Shown here piece after piece: positions 1 through 9,629 of a stretch of 64,000 nt of DNA. The stretch comes from Fibrobacter sp. UWH4 (GTDB lineage Bacteria; Fibrobacterota; Fibrobacteria; Fibrobacterales; Fibrobacteraceae), in the NCBI RefSeq assembly GCF_900142475.1, contig NZ_FRAY01000002.1:310001-374000 (forward strand). Direction: 5' to 3'. The stretch's first letter is position 1. Each line of letters starts with the position of its first letter. The notes under the pieces are model-generated. The model saw only the letters and a list, made by a program, of their open reading frames with translations, was not told the DNA's origin and searched no databases. The position numbers and the translations under genes are program-made.

Positions 1-809
1 GATTCCTGCCTTACATCAAGCCCGAAGAACGCGAGCCGCTCGAATTGCTAAAAACGGCGAACGCCATTCTGGGATTCAACCAGGCAAGCCTCACCAAGTA
101 CTTACTGATTGCAGCCGCCGAAGATTTCGCCGACAGAGAGGGCTCGCCCTCCCCGACGGCGATTGTACGCGATGTGGAAGGATTCTTCAAGCATGTGCTG
201 GAGCGGGTCGACTTTTCCCGCGATCTGCATTTTGAGACCTGCACCAGCATCGACACGCTCGACTACGCCGGCGGCAGGCTCAATCACGGTTCCAAACTCA
301 CGATTGCCGCGGCGGGCCCTGTACGCAGAAACCTGCGACACAACCCGCAGGACATTCAAGCCCTCTGCGAAACACTTTCACCTGTGGGAATCACCGGTGC
401 GGCGAGCCCCATGCCGGGCGTCATCATGCTGCAAGGGCCCGCCTACGACGCCACTAGCCGCAACGTCCTCTTCAATCAAATCACCGAAGCACTCGGCCGC
501 TGGCCTTTCCGCGAAAACTACCCGTGGATTACCCTGGTCGATTCTGCAACAGACGCATTCCCAAGCGGTGCCGCCCAAAACACCCTCCGTGATTTCCTGT
601 GGTTCACCTTCACGCGCTCGGACCCTGCCAAGGATGTATTCGGCTACAATGAGCGCACATGCGAAAAACACTGGAAATGCGACGCCCCGATAATAATTGA
701 TGCCCGCATCAAGCCGCACCACCAAAAAGCATTGACACTCCCCGATGACATCCGCAACCGAGCAAGGCAAATTCTTATAGAAGAAAATATCCTTCCGGAG
801 GATCGATGA
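1..809 (+). CDS. UbiD-family decarboxylase, C-terminal part (gene cut by the window edge)
   Basis: The reading frame is open from the first base, so the gene begins upstream and only its last ~268 codons are present. Two stretches match the C-terminal half of UbiD-type decarboxylases, which use prenylated FMN: a segment around 'GFNQASLTKYL' and a later 'DSATDAFPSG...FTRSDPAKD' segment, followed by the usual closing 'APIIIDARIKPHH'. The family acts on aromatic or alpha,beta-unsaturated acids, often in ubiquinone or menaquinone synthesis. The substrate cannot be set from this fragment; menaquinone is plausible for an anaerobe but is inference. The stop overlaps the next start by 4 bases (ATGA), so the two are probably translationally coupled. 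Confidence 0.75.
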   Translation, partial: FLPYIKPEEREPLELLKTANAILGFNQASLTKYLLIAAAEDFADREGSPSPTAIVRDVEGFFKHVLERVDFSRDLHFETCTSIDTLDYAGGRLNHGSKLTIAAAGPVRRNLRHNPQDIQALCETLSPVGITGAASPMPGVIMLQGPAYDATSRNVLFNQITEALGRWPFRENYPWITLVDSATDAFPSGAAQNTLRDFLWFTFTRSDPAKDVFGYNERTCEKHWKCDAPIIIDARIKPHHQKALTLPDDIRNRARQILIEENILPEDR

Positions 810-2464
810 AAAAGAGCGTCCTCGCCATTCTTCTATTTCTGCTCTGTACCGCCACGACCGCCATTGCACAGCATACCTGCGGTACGGCGCAAGTTCTCCG
901 CAACCTTCTGGAACAAAGAAATGGTTCGCCCATCAAGGAAATTGTTTCAAAGCCCGCCCTGGCGTTAACCTCCAGCGACGCCTGCACGATCGAAGACTAC
1001 TATGACGAAATCCTGACGCAAACATCGGAACACTTCCAGATTTTCTACACCCTCGACGGACCGCATAAGGCCACCCAGGAATACATTGATTCGCTCTCCA
1101 AGCACCTCGAGTACGCATGGAATTTTCACGTCAAAAAAACGGGAATGCTCCCCCCCCTAGGAATAAGCAAGAGTTTTCATTACCAACAGGATGTCTTGCC
1201 CGGTCTCTATCCCGTTGAAGTCTTAGATATCGATCTCATTCGCGACTCCAAATCTTTATTCGTAGCAAGCGGTGCATGCCACGGTTGCTACGGCTTGACG
1301 ATTCCTTTCGATTCCACCCAAAGCACCCTTATCATCGACAACGATTTTCGCAGTACACCTCGAAGCAATGCCACCAAGGCCTCAGTCCACTACAACGGCA
1401 AGGAATGTTTTTACGAAGAAGCTACACAGGACTTGACGAATTCAGCTCACGGTTACTCCTACTCCACCGAATGGAACCAGGGACTTCGCGTTACGGCGGC
1501 ACACGAACTCTATCACGCCATCCAGCTCCGTTTCCTCGATTTTCAGAAACTTTATAAAACACCTTTCTGGTTTGAAGCATCCGCAATGGGAATCGAAGAA
1601 GTCGTAGCTCCCGATGTCGACGACTACTTCAACTACCTTTCGAAATTTTCCAACTCCATCGGAATCTCTTTCGACAACCTGAGCGAAGACTACGGTCCCG
1701 GACTTTTTTTCATGTATCTCTACAAATTTGTCGACAAAGGCTTCGACAAATCAATCTGGGAAAGTTTTTCTAGCGAACCCAGCAAACCGTTCCAGCACCA
1801 TCTCACAAAGTACGCGAAAAAGCACCACCTCTCCGCGGACTCCCTTTTCCACAGCTTCGCCATAAAGCTTTCTTTTACCGGGAGTCGCGCCGCTCTCGTT
1901 GATTCCAACTTTTGGATAAATGACGACCAGCCGCGATGGCCCGAATTTAAGACCGTTGAACAAGCGGGTGATTTCGAGCCGTATTCGCTAAACGAACTCT
2001 CATACCGATTCTATTCCAACGGAAAGCCCGATCTTTCCAAATTTACAGGAAAATCCTCGGCGGTTTCCATCAGCGACAACCGATATTCCTTCCGATTTCT
2101 GCCGAATACAAACAGCGTCGATTCCGTCTACATCGAATCCACAAGTTCCTCCGCCGATTCCATCATTTGGATTCTGAGCAGGTTTACCGAAGTCGATCCG
2201 ATTCCTACGGTTTTCAAGGATTCCACGCTACGCGCCTTCCCTACGCCATGGCGTCACGGCCACCTGTGCTTTACGCCGCTTCCGCAAGACAAAGAATACA
2301 TCGAAATCCGCAACCGCCGTGGAAACCTCGTTGAAAAAATCAAGTACGACAACTACACGCTTTGCCTTGACGAGAGCAAGGTAAAATCGCTTATGGTTCC
2401 GGGCGTCTATCGATTCAGGGCCGGCAATAGCGGCAAACTGAAAGATTTTATCGTCATTTACTAG
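806..2464 (+). CDS. Secreted putative zinc metalloprotease (HELYH motif)
   Basis: This 552-residue protein starts with a clear signal peptide (charged MKK, hydrophobic core, AQ cleavage region near residue 22). Residues 233-237 read HELYH, an HExxH zinc site. About 25 residues on, 'FWFEASA' supplies a likely third ligand Glu, as in secreted bacterial metalloproteases of the MXAN_6640 type. The C-terminal ~150 residues are beta-rich and end in IVIY; they may be a surface-attachment domain, although the typical Lys-ending tail is absent. The start overlaps the decarboxylase stop (ATGA) and a GGAGG-type Shine-Dalgarno site precedes it. Substrate unknown. Co-transcription with a cofactor-type decarboxylase is odd and may only reflect a shared promoter. 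Confidence 0.6.
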   Translation: MKKSVLAILLFLLCTATTAIAQHTCGTAQVLRNLLEQRNGSPIKEIVSKPALALTSSDACTIEDYYDEILTQTSEHFQIFYTLDGPHKATQEYIDSLSKHLEYAWNFHVKKTGMLPPLGISKSFHYQQDVLPGLYPVEVLDIDLIRDSKSLFVASGACHGCYGLTIPFDSTQSTLIIDNDFRSTPRSNATKASVHYNGKECFYEEATQDLTNSAHGYSYSTEWNQGLRVTAAHELYHAIQLRFLDFQKLYKTPFWFEASAMGIEEVVAPDVDDYFNYLSKFSNSIGISFDNLSEDYGPGLFFMYLYKFVDKGFDKSIWESFSSEPSKPFQHHLTKYAKKHHLSADSLFHSFAIKLSFTGSRAALVDSNFWINDDQPRWPEFKTVEQAGDFEPYSLNELSYRFYSNGKPDLSKFTGKSSAVSISDNRYSFRFLPNTNSVDSVYIESTSSSADSIIWILSRFTEVDPIPTVFKDSTLRAFPTPWRHGHLCFTPLPQDKEYIEIRNRRGNLVEKIKYDNYTLCLDESKVKSLMVPGVYRFRAGNSGKLKDFIVIY

Positions 2465-2508
2465 GCGCAACCCCATAGGCGCCATAAGGCCGAATGTAGG
2501 CAAGATTG

Positions 2509-4107
2509 TTACAACCAGCCGAAGATACTATTCGTCTTCTCTAGTTTCGGCAAAACAGAATGTGCCGTCGGTTTGTCCGTGTTCTTGAGAATAGCCTTGC
2601 AGGCTTCCGCGAATAACGTATGGCCATTATTGTAATGGTCGTCCAGGCGACGGCGAGCATAGCCATCCGCCGAATGGTTGTGAATCATAAAAGCCCAGTC
2701 CGAAGACTGGAACAACATCAGTTCGCGTTCCATCTGCTTGATGTAGCGAGTCAAAAGCTTTCCGCGCGGCGAACTTTCGCCCATCTTTTGACGGATAGAA
2801 ATCAAGTGGTCAATCATCGCACGCAGACGATAGGACTGCGGATAATACTTATCGGTTTCACCGTTAATCCACACGGAGCCGAAACCGCCTTCGCCCCAGC
2901 TGGAAAAAGCCGGTTCATGCGATTCGGGATCTGCCGACGAAGTCATGATTTCGTCGGCACCGGCAAATTCGATGACCGACGAAGAGGCCGCGCGTTCCAG
3001 CATCGCCTCTAAGAACAGGGGACCTTCGAACCACCAGTGTCCAAAAAGTTCGGCATCGTAGGGGCAAAGCATTGCCGCCCTGTTGCCCTCCATGTTCACG
3101 AGCAGCTCCGAGATGGTCGTTTCGCGGTTCACCACGAAGAGGCGCGCATGGTCTTCGGCCAAGCGCATCGCATTCCAGGGGCGATAAATTTCTTTATGTT
3201 CGCCACCGGTAATGCGGTTATACTTAAAGCCCGAATCAATCGGCGTATCGCCCGCGAAGAAGTATTCGCCCAGGTAATCGCGCGGGCGATCTTTCGCGAT
3301 ATCGGTGAAAAATTCGCGGTACTCGGGGTGGCCCGGATAACCCGTGCGGCGACTCCACACTTCCATAGAGCTTTTCTGTTCACGCCCCATGCAATAAAGC
3401 CCCTGCGTGGTACGCAACGGCGTGAACACGCCGTACTTGGGCGTAGGTGTCGCCAGGAGAACCCCATGCGTTTCGAGGAAGAAATAATGCAGGCCGAATT
3501 CGGCGAGGTACTTGTCGAGTCCCGGAAAATACCCACATTCAGGGAGCCACACGCCCCTGGGCTTACGTCCAAAGGCTCGCTCAAAGCAACGCACCGTCAC
3601 GTCAAGCTGCATCCGGATCGATGCCGGATCGCTTTGGTAAGCCGGCAGGAACGGGTGCGTTCCCACGCACGTGAGCAAATTCAGCTTGCCCGCCTTTTCA
3701 AGTTCCAGAAATTCCGCGAGCAAATTACGATGCAGGCGATTTTCCCACAAATCGATCAACGTTTGCTGGCGAGAAAGATAAAAGCGAGAAAGTTGCTCCA
3801 GCTCCGTTCCGGCATTGCGAGCCACTTCCTTTTCAATCAGTTCGAGTTGCTTTTTCAGATGCTCCGAGAACTTTTCGATCAAGCTCCCATCTGAAAGCAT
3901 CTCAATCAAAGGAGGAGAAACACTCAGATTGAGCGTCCCGGGAACGCCCTTTTCCAAGAGGCGCCGCATCGCCTGCACCAGAGGCAGGTATGTTTCGGCA
4001 ATAGCTTCAAACAGCCAGTTCTCTTCGAAAAAGCGCTCAAATTCCGGATGCCGCACAAAAGGCAAGTGTGCATGCATCAGGAACAGTATTTTTCCGGGAG
4101 CTCCCAT
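2509..4107 (-). CDS. GH57 family 1,4-alpha-glucan branching enzyme-like protein
   Basis: About 532 residues. The N-terminus carries the GH57 hallmark HAHLPFVRHPE, with the metal/substrate histidines at the start of the (beta/alpha)7 barrel. 'GVWLPECGY' holds the probable nucleophile Glu and 'CPYDAELFGHWWFEGP' the probable acid/base Asp. The C-terminal ~150 residues are helical, as in DUF1957-type branching enzymes that form alpha-1,6 branches in glycogen. Length fits that subgroup. I chose the ATG at 4107 because the GGAG site lies 12 bases upstream; a TTG at 4116 directly abuts the stop of the upstream DUF4912 gene. It forms an operon with that gene. Role in glycogen storage is inferred from family. 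Confidence 0.85.
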   Translation of the reverse strand: MGAPGKILFLMHAHLPFVRHPEFERFFEENWLFEAIAETYLPLVQAMRRLLEKGVPGTLNLSVSPPLIEMLSDGSLIEKFSEHLKKQLELIEKEVARNAGTELEQLSRFYLSRQQTLIDLWENRLHRNLLAEFLELEKAGKLNLLTCVGTHPFLPAYQSDPASIRMQLDVTVRCFERAFGRKPRGVWLPECGYFPGLDKYLAEFGLHYFFLETHGVLLATPTPKYGVFTPLRTTQGLYCMGREQKSSMEVWSRRTGYPGHPEYREFFTDIAKDRPRDYLGEYFFAGDTPIDSGFKYNRITGGEHKEIYRPWNAMRLAEDHARLFVVNRETTISELLVNMEGNRAAMLCPYDAELFGHWWFEGPLFLEAMLERAASSSVIEFAGADEIMTSSADPESHEPAFSSWGEGGFGSVWINGETDKYYPQSYRLRAMIDHLISIRQKMGESSPRGKLLTRYIKQMERELMLFQSSDWAFMIHNHSADGYARRRLDDHYNNGHTLFAEACKAILKNTDKPTAHSVLPKLEKTNSIFGWL

Positions 4108-4116
4108 TGAGTTCAA

Positions 4117-5241
4117 CTACTCCGTGCGCTTCACCACGATCGGCACGATTGTCGTCGGGAAATCGCCATCCTTGTCGGTAGCGAACACGGGAATAATCTT
4201 TGTAGAATCCGGCAGGTCTTCTTCAAAGCTGAAGGTACCATCCGAATTCAGCGGGAACGGTTCGCCGCGCACCTGGAGGTGAGCATCCGGACGGGTTCCG
4301 CCATAAACGATCAAGCGAGTCTTCACCCACAGGAAGAAATCCTTGCCGTAGTTCACAGAATCCTTGGAAACTTCGATGTTGTTGGACTGCAAGGCAGCGC
4401 TGGACAATGCACCGGAGAACATGGATTCAGAAGAACTGCCGAAGTTTCCACCGAGGCTCTTGAGCCAAGATTCTGCGGTCTGGCTCGAGAAACCGGAACT
4501 CATGAAGTTACCGAGCGTATTGCCGCCGAGAGAAGCCTTTGCAAAGGCGTCATTCTCAGCAGGTGCGGCAGCGGACTTGTCAAAAGTCATCACCGGAGTA
4601 GATTCAACGATGGGCATGAAATTCTTGCCGGACACGGCGCCGAGAACGGCTACGCAGGACTTACCTGCCGTATTTTCGACATACCAGCTACGGGCATTGG
4701 CCGGCACTTCGATATCGCGGAACTTGCGCTTCTTGCTGCGCTGCACCGTGAGGTCATCAGCAATATCGAACAGACGAAGAACGATTTTCCCCTTACCCTT
4801 CTTCGCTTCGTTAATGCGATTTTCAGATACTTCCCAGAAGGCATGCATCCAGTTCGGGTCCTTCTGCATGAGCACCAGGTATTCGGCATCAAAGGACTGC
4901 GCCATCTTGGCGACTTCCTTTTCGGAAGCCTTTTTAGCAGCCTTCGTCGCGGTCTTCTTTGCGGCAACGGCCTTAACCCCTTCCACGACACGCTTCTTGG
5001 CAGACACAGCCTTTTCGGCCGTGGCGGAAGCCTTGGCAACCGCAGCCTTCTTCACCTTAGAGACTGCCTTCACGGCCTTTTCTTCTGCTTCCTTCATCGA
5101 CTTGAGCGTCGCGGACTTCGATGCGGTCTTCTTTTCGGCGGCCTTCGTCACCTTCTTGACCTTATCCGCGGCTTTTTCAGCAATTTCCTTTACAGCCACT
5201 TTGATCTTGGACTTTGCATCCGTTTCTTTTTTTATAGCCAT
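4117..5241 (-). CDS. DUF4912 protein with histone H1-like Lys/Ala-rich N-terminus
   Basis: This 374-residue protein has two parts. Residues ~1-110 are extremely rich in Lys and Ala (KKAAEKKTASK-type repeats), like histone H1 or other nucleic-acid-binding tails, and are probably helical or disordered. From ~residue 115 ('YLVLMQKDPNWMHAFWEVS') it matches DUF4912, a domain commonly found beside GH57 glucan-branching enzymes; the middle Ser/Gly-rich part looks like a linker. No catalytic motif is visible. A textbook AAGGAGG site lies 6 bases before the ATG, and the gene abuts the GH57 gene. The association suggests a role in polysaccharide metabolism or its surface display, but the function is unknown. 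Confidence 0.75.
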   Translation of the reverse strand: MAIKKETDAKSKIKVAVKEIAEKAADKVKKVTKAAEKKTASKSATLKSMKEAEEKAVKAVSKVKKAAVAKASATAEKAVSAKKRVVEGVKAVAAKKTATKAAKKASEKEVAKMAQSFDAEYLVLMQKDPNWMHAFWEVSENRINEAKKGKGKIVLRLFDIADDLTVQRSKKRKFRDIEVPANARSWYVENTAGKSCVAVLGAVSGKNFMPIVESTPVMTFDKSAAAPAENDAFAKASLGGNTLGNFMSSGFSSQTAESWLKSLGGNFGSSSESMFSGALSSAALQSNNIEVSKDSVNYGKDFFLWVKTRLIVYGGTRPDAHLQVRGEPFPLNSDGTFSFEEDLPDSTKIIPVFATDKDGDFPTTIVPIVVKRTE

Positions 5242-5264
5242 ACTAGGCCTCCTTCGTTAAAAAA

Positions 5265-6500
5265 CTACCGGCGTTCCATTCCCCATGTGGCGATTCCAGT
5301 CAGACCGATTCTGAGCCCAATGAACATTTCTTCCCACTGATGATCGGTATCCGCAAAACGTTTTCCACCCTGAATCGCAACGTCAAGAGACGTCCCCTTT
5401 CGTCCAAGCGGAAAACCGCCACCCAAAGAACCACCCACCTCGTAGACATCCTTGATATACCAACTATGGAACCAGGCTCCCACGCGGTAATTAATCCTGG
5501 TCAAGTACGAATCGTAGAAAAGCGGACTGCCGTCGCACTGATAACCCACAGAGACCATCACATCCTTCTGGGTTTCAGTCGCCTCGGGAATATTCCATCC
5601 GCCCGCAATGTTCTTGACATCGTCATCCCAAACGCGCCAGGTCAAATCAAGCATTATGTTATGACGTTTCGCCAAGCGATAATTGATGCCGGTCGCGAGA
5701 AGAGCGGGCACATCGATTTCACGAGTATAACGAGTCGAGGTCAGCGTATCCAATTCACTAAACCTTAAGTTGTAATCCAAGGTATTTTCGAGAGTATACC
5801 CCGTCGTATAAGAGAAGAAGAACGACGCAAGCTTGCCGCGGTACTGGAGAGCTCCCGTATAGTATGCCGGATGATCCTTGATTTCCCAGGTTCCGTCGAC
5901 ATAATCCGAAATTCTGTAATTACCACCCGCCCAGGCATCGTCTTCATCTAGGCCGGACTTGTCTGCACCCAGAGTCATAGAACGGGAGGTATTTCCCATA
6001 ACCACGTGGGCGGAAGCACCCAGCGAGAACGAACGCAAAATCGGAAGGCGAACCGCATAAGTCGGAACCAGTTCATACACACTTCCCTTGTATTCGATTT
6101 CAACCTTCGAACCATTAGCGGTATAGTCTTCCTTCAAAGACGAGGCATAATGTTGCCACAGGGAGACACCCATCGTTCCCCAATCCGACATCGGGAAGGA
6201 CAAATTGAACGAGGGCAAAGACAGGCTGTTCAGCGTATAGTGCGAACCGTCTTTTCTGGCCTCGGTCATTTCCATAGCGAAATTCAAATTGAAAACAACC
6301 TTTGTATCAAAGGCAAATCGAGCCGGGTTTACTAAAGAAAGACCTTCCGCATCGCCCGTTTTGGCATTACCCGAAAAACCGCGACCGGCGGCCGAAGCCG
6401 TTCCGCCCTGCACCTGTTCTTCGCCCAAGGCTTCCATTCCGATCATGGAACCGAAGGAGAAACCCGCCAAAGCACACAAAGCAACTAAAAACTTTTTCAT
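5265..6500 (-). CDS. Outer-membrane beta-barrel-like protein, unknown function
   Basis: A 411-residue protein with an N-terminal signal sequence (MKKFLVALCALAGFSFGS). The 'SAAGRGFSGNAKTGDAEGL...NPA' opening resembles FadL/PorV-like barrels, which start with a 'gaGraglG.A..a.a..nPA' signature. The rest alternates aromatic and polar residues, as in transmembrane beta-strands. PorV-like proteins act in type IX secretion and FadL proteins transport hydrophobic compounds; which applies here cannot be told. The start codon overlaps the stop of the upstream lipoprotein gene by one base (TAATG), so the two are likely co-translated and may form an envelope complex. Confidence 0.65.
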   Translation of the reverse strand: MKKFLVALCALAGFSFGSMIGMEALGEEQVQGGTASAAGRGFSGNAKTGDAEGLSLVNPARFAFDTKVVFNLNFAMEMTEARKDGSHYTLNSLSLPSFNLSFPMSDWGTMGVSLWQHYASSLKEDYTANGSKVEIEYKGSVYELVPTYAVRLPILRSFSLGASAHVVMGNTSRSMTLGADKSGLDEDDAWAGGNYRISDYVDGTWEIKDHPAYYTGALQYRGKLASFFFSYTTGYTLENTLDYNLRFSELDTLTSTRYTREIDVPALLATGINYRLAKRHNIMLDLTWRVWDDDVKNIAGGWNIPEATETQKDVMVSVGYQCDGSPLFYDSYLTRINYRVGAWFHSWYIKDVYEVGGSLGGGFPLGRKGTSLDVAIQGGKRFADTDHQWEEMFIGLRIGLTGIATWGMERR

Positions 6501-7909
6501 TACTTATCCCCCCGCTTGGACGCCAGCCAAAGCTTGAGCGTCACAGGATTTTCCATCGCCTTCGAAAAGTCGTAGCGGGCATAATCGAAATAACTCAGGC
6601 GAAGATAGCTCGTATCTCCATCGGCAGTCCTATAGGTCGCATAAGTCGTATCTTTCTCCTGCAAGAAGGGGTACCCCATACGCATAATGAACTTCATGGA
6701 ACGTCCATCGCTCGCCTTGTTGATAAAGTCTCGGGCACCTTCAGTCAATTGCAGTGTCAGGGAGTCGCCCTCATGGAAAATCAAGTTCGGGTGTCCCGAT
6801 TCCAGAATGACCTCGTTATTGAGCAGGTAGCTTTCCATTCTTCTGATTTTCTTGTCGGCGCTATCGACATAGGAGCCAGCGACAACCTGAATTGGCAGTC
6901 CCAATTCACTTTCGCCCTGAGAATCGTCGCGCGACATCGTCAACTGCGCAAGGATGACCGTCTGACGCACATCGTTCTTGTCGCCATCGCTGTAAGGGAA
7001 TTCATCTCCATAGAATTCGGAGAGGGCCTTCAAAATCGGTTCCGACGGGAGTTCCACCACCAGGGAATCGAACACACCGCCATGCAACACCAGGCATTCC
7101 TTGCATTCTTCCTCGTTCTTCACGACATTCGCCATACGGAACGGGGTCGGGGCCGGATTCAGGAAATTCAGCGAATCCGCATAAGGAGCGAAAATAGGCG
7201 GATAATTGCTGGCATCACCGTAGAAACGATACAGGTGCTTAGCTTCGGGAGCGGACAGACGGAGCTGCAAGTGGATTGCCCCGCGGGCCTTCTTCAGATC
7301 TTCAAGCAAGGCGGCAGGCAGGTCCATACGGATCGAGGTGTCCCCCGCCGCATGATTCACGGCGTACACCGTATCGGCAGAACCATCCGCAGTCCACTTT
7401 TCAAGGCTCCGGTACCAAGTCGTATCCGCCACCTTAGATATGCTGTCCAGGAACTTCTTTCCTGAACCCGTATCCAGTTTCCAGCTAAGATTCAGCTTCA
7501 GGTCTTCTTCGACCGGCAGGGAATCAGACGGATAATTTTCGGAAGTATAAAGAGGGCGCAACCAGAACAACGAAAGGTATGCCCCGGCCGTATCCGATTC
7601 GGAAAGGCTCTTCATGAAGCCGGAATCCGGCATAAAGGCGATATCCAGCACCAAATCATGGCTCAAGTTCGCCGTGTGTCCGAGCACAGCCTGGTAATCT
7701 GCCGAGGTCGGGAACGTATCCAGGAAAACCTCAGCCGAGGCAATCGACAAATCCGGGATGTTCAGAGTCTGCACCTTATAGCTACTTGGCATTCCCTGAT
7801 CCGAAAGCCAGTTCGACAAACCATCTTCGTCTGATTCAAAAATACAGGCCGTCAAGGCAAACGCCAAAAACGCAACCAGGCCCAACAAAACAATCTTTTT
7901 ATTTTTCAC
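6500..7909 (-). CDS. Large lipoprotein, unknown function
   Basis: A 469-residue protein with a lipoprotein signal peptide whose lipobox LTAC places the lipidated Cys at residue 22, followed by an acidic ESDEDG stretch. The body is beta-rich, with three or more sections containing 'LQLRLSAPE' and 'TLQLTEGARDFIN'-like strands, suggesting repeated Ig-like or jelly-roll modules. It resembles no family I can name. The start is GTG at 7909 with a CGGAG site 6 bases upstream. It lies one base from, and ahead of, the barrel protein gene, so a lipoprotein plus barrel pair in the outer membrane is the natural reading. Confidence 0.65.
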   Translation of the reverse strand: MKNKKIVLLGLVAFLAFALTACIFESDEDGLSNWLSDQGMPSSYKVQTLNIPDLSIASAEVFLDTFPTSADYQAVLGHTANLSHDLVLDIAFMPDSGFMKSLSESDTAGAYLSLFWLRPLYTSENYPSDSLPVEEDLKLNLSWKLDTGSGKKFLDSISKVADTTWYRSLEKWTADGSADTVYAVNHAAGDTSIRMDLPAALLEDLKKARGAIHLQLRLSAPEAKHLYRFYGDASNYPPIFAPYADSLNFLNPAPTPFRMANVVKNEEECKECLVLHGGVFDSLVVELPSEPILKALSEFYGDEFPYSDGDKNDVRQTVILAQLTMSRDDSQGESELGLPIQVVAGSYVDSADKKIRRMESYLLNNEVILESGHPNLIFHEGDSLTLQLTEGARDFINKASDGRSMKFIMRMGYPFLQEKDTTYATYRTADGDTSYLRLSYFDYARYDFSKAMENPVTLKLWLASKRGDK

Positions 7910-7983
7910 TCATTACTCCGAGTATATTCTTCTAATTCCGTGGATAATATAGAAAACTACATCTTTCAAAATATGAATTTTCC

Positions 7984-7989
7984 TATATT
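7984..7989 (+). promoter_or_regulatory. Candidate -10 element for thrC
   Basis: TATATT 27 bases before the thrC ATG, leaving a short leader that includes an AGAGGA ribosome site at about 8006-8011. Prediction by eye; no convincing -35 was seen. Confidence 0.4.
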
Positions 7990-8015
7990 TGTGCCGTAAA
8001 AAACTAGAGGATATT

Positions 8016-9356
8016 ATGGCTCAATTCAATGCCCATTTTAGGAACATCAACGGGGACGACACCTACCCGCTGACCGACGTCATTTACAGGAGCAAGGTGG
8101 ACGGCAGCCTGCTCGAAGTCGAACATGACCGTGCAGCACTTGCTGAGAAGAGCCCCGAAGAATGGAAGAAGCTCTTTGCCGAACGCCGCATGAGCTTTGA
8201 ACCGGCCGACATGAGCGGCATCTGGAGCAAGCGCGAAATGGTGCTCCCCGACATGCCCCTCGAAGACATCGTGACGATGCGCGAAGGCTGGAGCCCGCTC
8301 TTTGACGCAGCCCCGCTGGCCAAGGAAATGGGCATCAAGAGCCTGAAGGTGAAGCTCTGCGGCAACTCCCACACGGGCAGCTTCAAGGACCTCGGCATGA
8401 CGGTCCTCGTGAGCCAGGTGAACCACATTATCAAGAAAAAGATTCACGAAATCGACGCCGTGGCCTGCGCCTCTACCGGCGACACCTCCGCAGCTTTGAG
8501 CGCCTACTGCGCGAAGGCCGGCATCCCGAGCATCGTATTCCTCCCCGCCGGAAAGACGAGCGTTGCCCAGCTGATCCAGCCGATTTCTAACGGCAGCATC
8601 GTGCTCGCCCTCGACACCGACTTTGACGGTTGCATGAAGATTGTGCAGCAGGTCACCGCCGACAACCGCATCTACCTCGCCAACTCCATGAACAGCCTCC
8701 GCGTGGAAGGCCAGAAGACGATTTCTCCGGAAATCTGCCAGGAAATGGGCTGGAAGGTGCCCGACACCGTGATTATCCCGGGCGGAAACCTCGGTAACGT
8801 GAGCGCCCTCGCGAAGGGTTTCGAAGACTGCAAGGCCATGGGCCTCATCGACCGCATTCCGCGCATCATCGTCGCCCAGGCCGAGAACGCGAACCCGTTC
8901 TACCAGGCTTACGAACGCGGCTTCGACAAGCTCGTTCCAATGCAGGCGAAGAAGACACTTGCAAGCGCCATCCAGATCGGTAACCCGGTCAGCTACCCGA
9001 AGGCCGTGCGCGCCATCCAGAAGACGAACGGCATGGTCGTGAGTGTTTCCGAAGAAGAACTCGCGAACGCCGCCCACCGCGGTGACCGCATCGGTCTCTA
9101 CTGCTGCCCGCATACCGGTGTGGCCCTCGGCGCGCTTGAAAAGCTCGTAGCCGCAGGCAAAATCGACAAGGAAGAAAACGTGGTCGTCATCAGCACGGCA
9201 CACGGCCTCAAGTTCACCGAATTCAAGGTGGGCTACCACGAAAAGAAGCTCGAGAATATCTGCTCCAAGTTCGCGAACCCCGTGTTCAAGGCTCCGGCAG
9301 ACCTCGGCGCCGTCATGGACATCTTGAAGAAAGAGATGGCTGAACGCAGAAGATAA
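8016..9356 (+). CDS. thrC: Threonine synthase
   Basis: Makes threonine from O-phosphohomoserine with pyridoxal phosphate, the last step of threonine synthesis in the cytoplasm. The 446-residue product carries 'SHTGSFKDLGM', where K124 is the expected PLP Schiff-base lysine, then 'ACASTGDTSAALSAYCAKAG' (phosphate and PLP contacts) and 'IIPGGNLGNVSALAKGF'. Length fits the class. I placed the start at the ATG at 8016 because AGAGGA sits just upstream; an in-frame TTG at 7989 overlaps the presumed -10 region. It stands alone and ends in a strong intrinsic terminator. Confidence 0.93.
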   Translation: MAQFNAHFRNINGDDTYPLTDVIYRSKVDGSLLEVEHDRAALAEKSPEEWKKLFAERRMSFEPADMSGIWSKREMVLPDMPLEDIVTMREGWSPLFDAAPLAKEMGIKSLKVKLCGNSHTGSFKDLGMTVLVSQVNHIIKKKIHEIDAVACASTGDTSAALSAYCAKAGIPSIVFLPAGKTSVAQLIQPISNGSIVLALDTDFDGCMKIVQQVTADNRIYLANSMNSLRVEGQKTISPEICQEMGWKVPDTVIIPGGNLGNVSALAKGFEDCKAMGLIDRIPRIIVAQAENANPFYQAYERGFDKLVPMQAKKTLASAIQIGNPVSYPKAVRAIQKTNGMVVSVSEEELANAAHRGDRIGLYCCPHTGVALGALEKLVAAGKIDKEENVVVISTAHGLKFTEFKVGYHEKKLENICSKFANPVFKAPADLGAVMDILKKEMAERRR

Positions 9357-9429
9357 TTCGGATTTCAGAATTCGGATTTCGGAATTAATATCTCTGAACA
9401 AAGCCGAAGGATTCCTCCTAAAGAATGTA

Positions 9430-9455
9430 GCTCCGCATAAATGCGGAGCTTTTTT
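9430..9455 (+). terminator. Intrinsic terminator of thrC
   Basis: Nine-base perfect stem GCTCCGCAT / ATGCGGAGC with a 2-base loop, followed by six T residues. It lies 74 bases after the thrC stop. Confidence 0.85.
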
Positions 9456-9556
9456 GCACATGACCGAGCCGAAGAGTTAGCTTTATTTTTGCGGCCTTGA
9501 GTCTTTTGGAAAAAGACCGGTTCCCAAGGCGAGAGAAGCGGCAATGCTTGCATTGC

Positions 9557-9629
9557 CATTTCCGAGCCGCTGATCGGCTGAAAGACATGTTCGCAGACCG
9601 AGCGTCGCGACCGTGCTTGCACGGGCATG
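9557..9629 (+). repeat. 73-bp direct repeat, copy 1
   Basis: Matches 9805-9877 at 72 of 73 positions. It contains AGCCG-CTGAT-CGGCT and CCGTGC-TT-GCACGG hairpins (9565-9579 and 9611-9624). Confidence 0.95.

Noticed and set aside
8004-9461. 485-codon frame antisense to thrC
   Set aside because: A codon-bias shadow of thrC, which carries all the threonine synthase motifs on the other strand.
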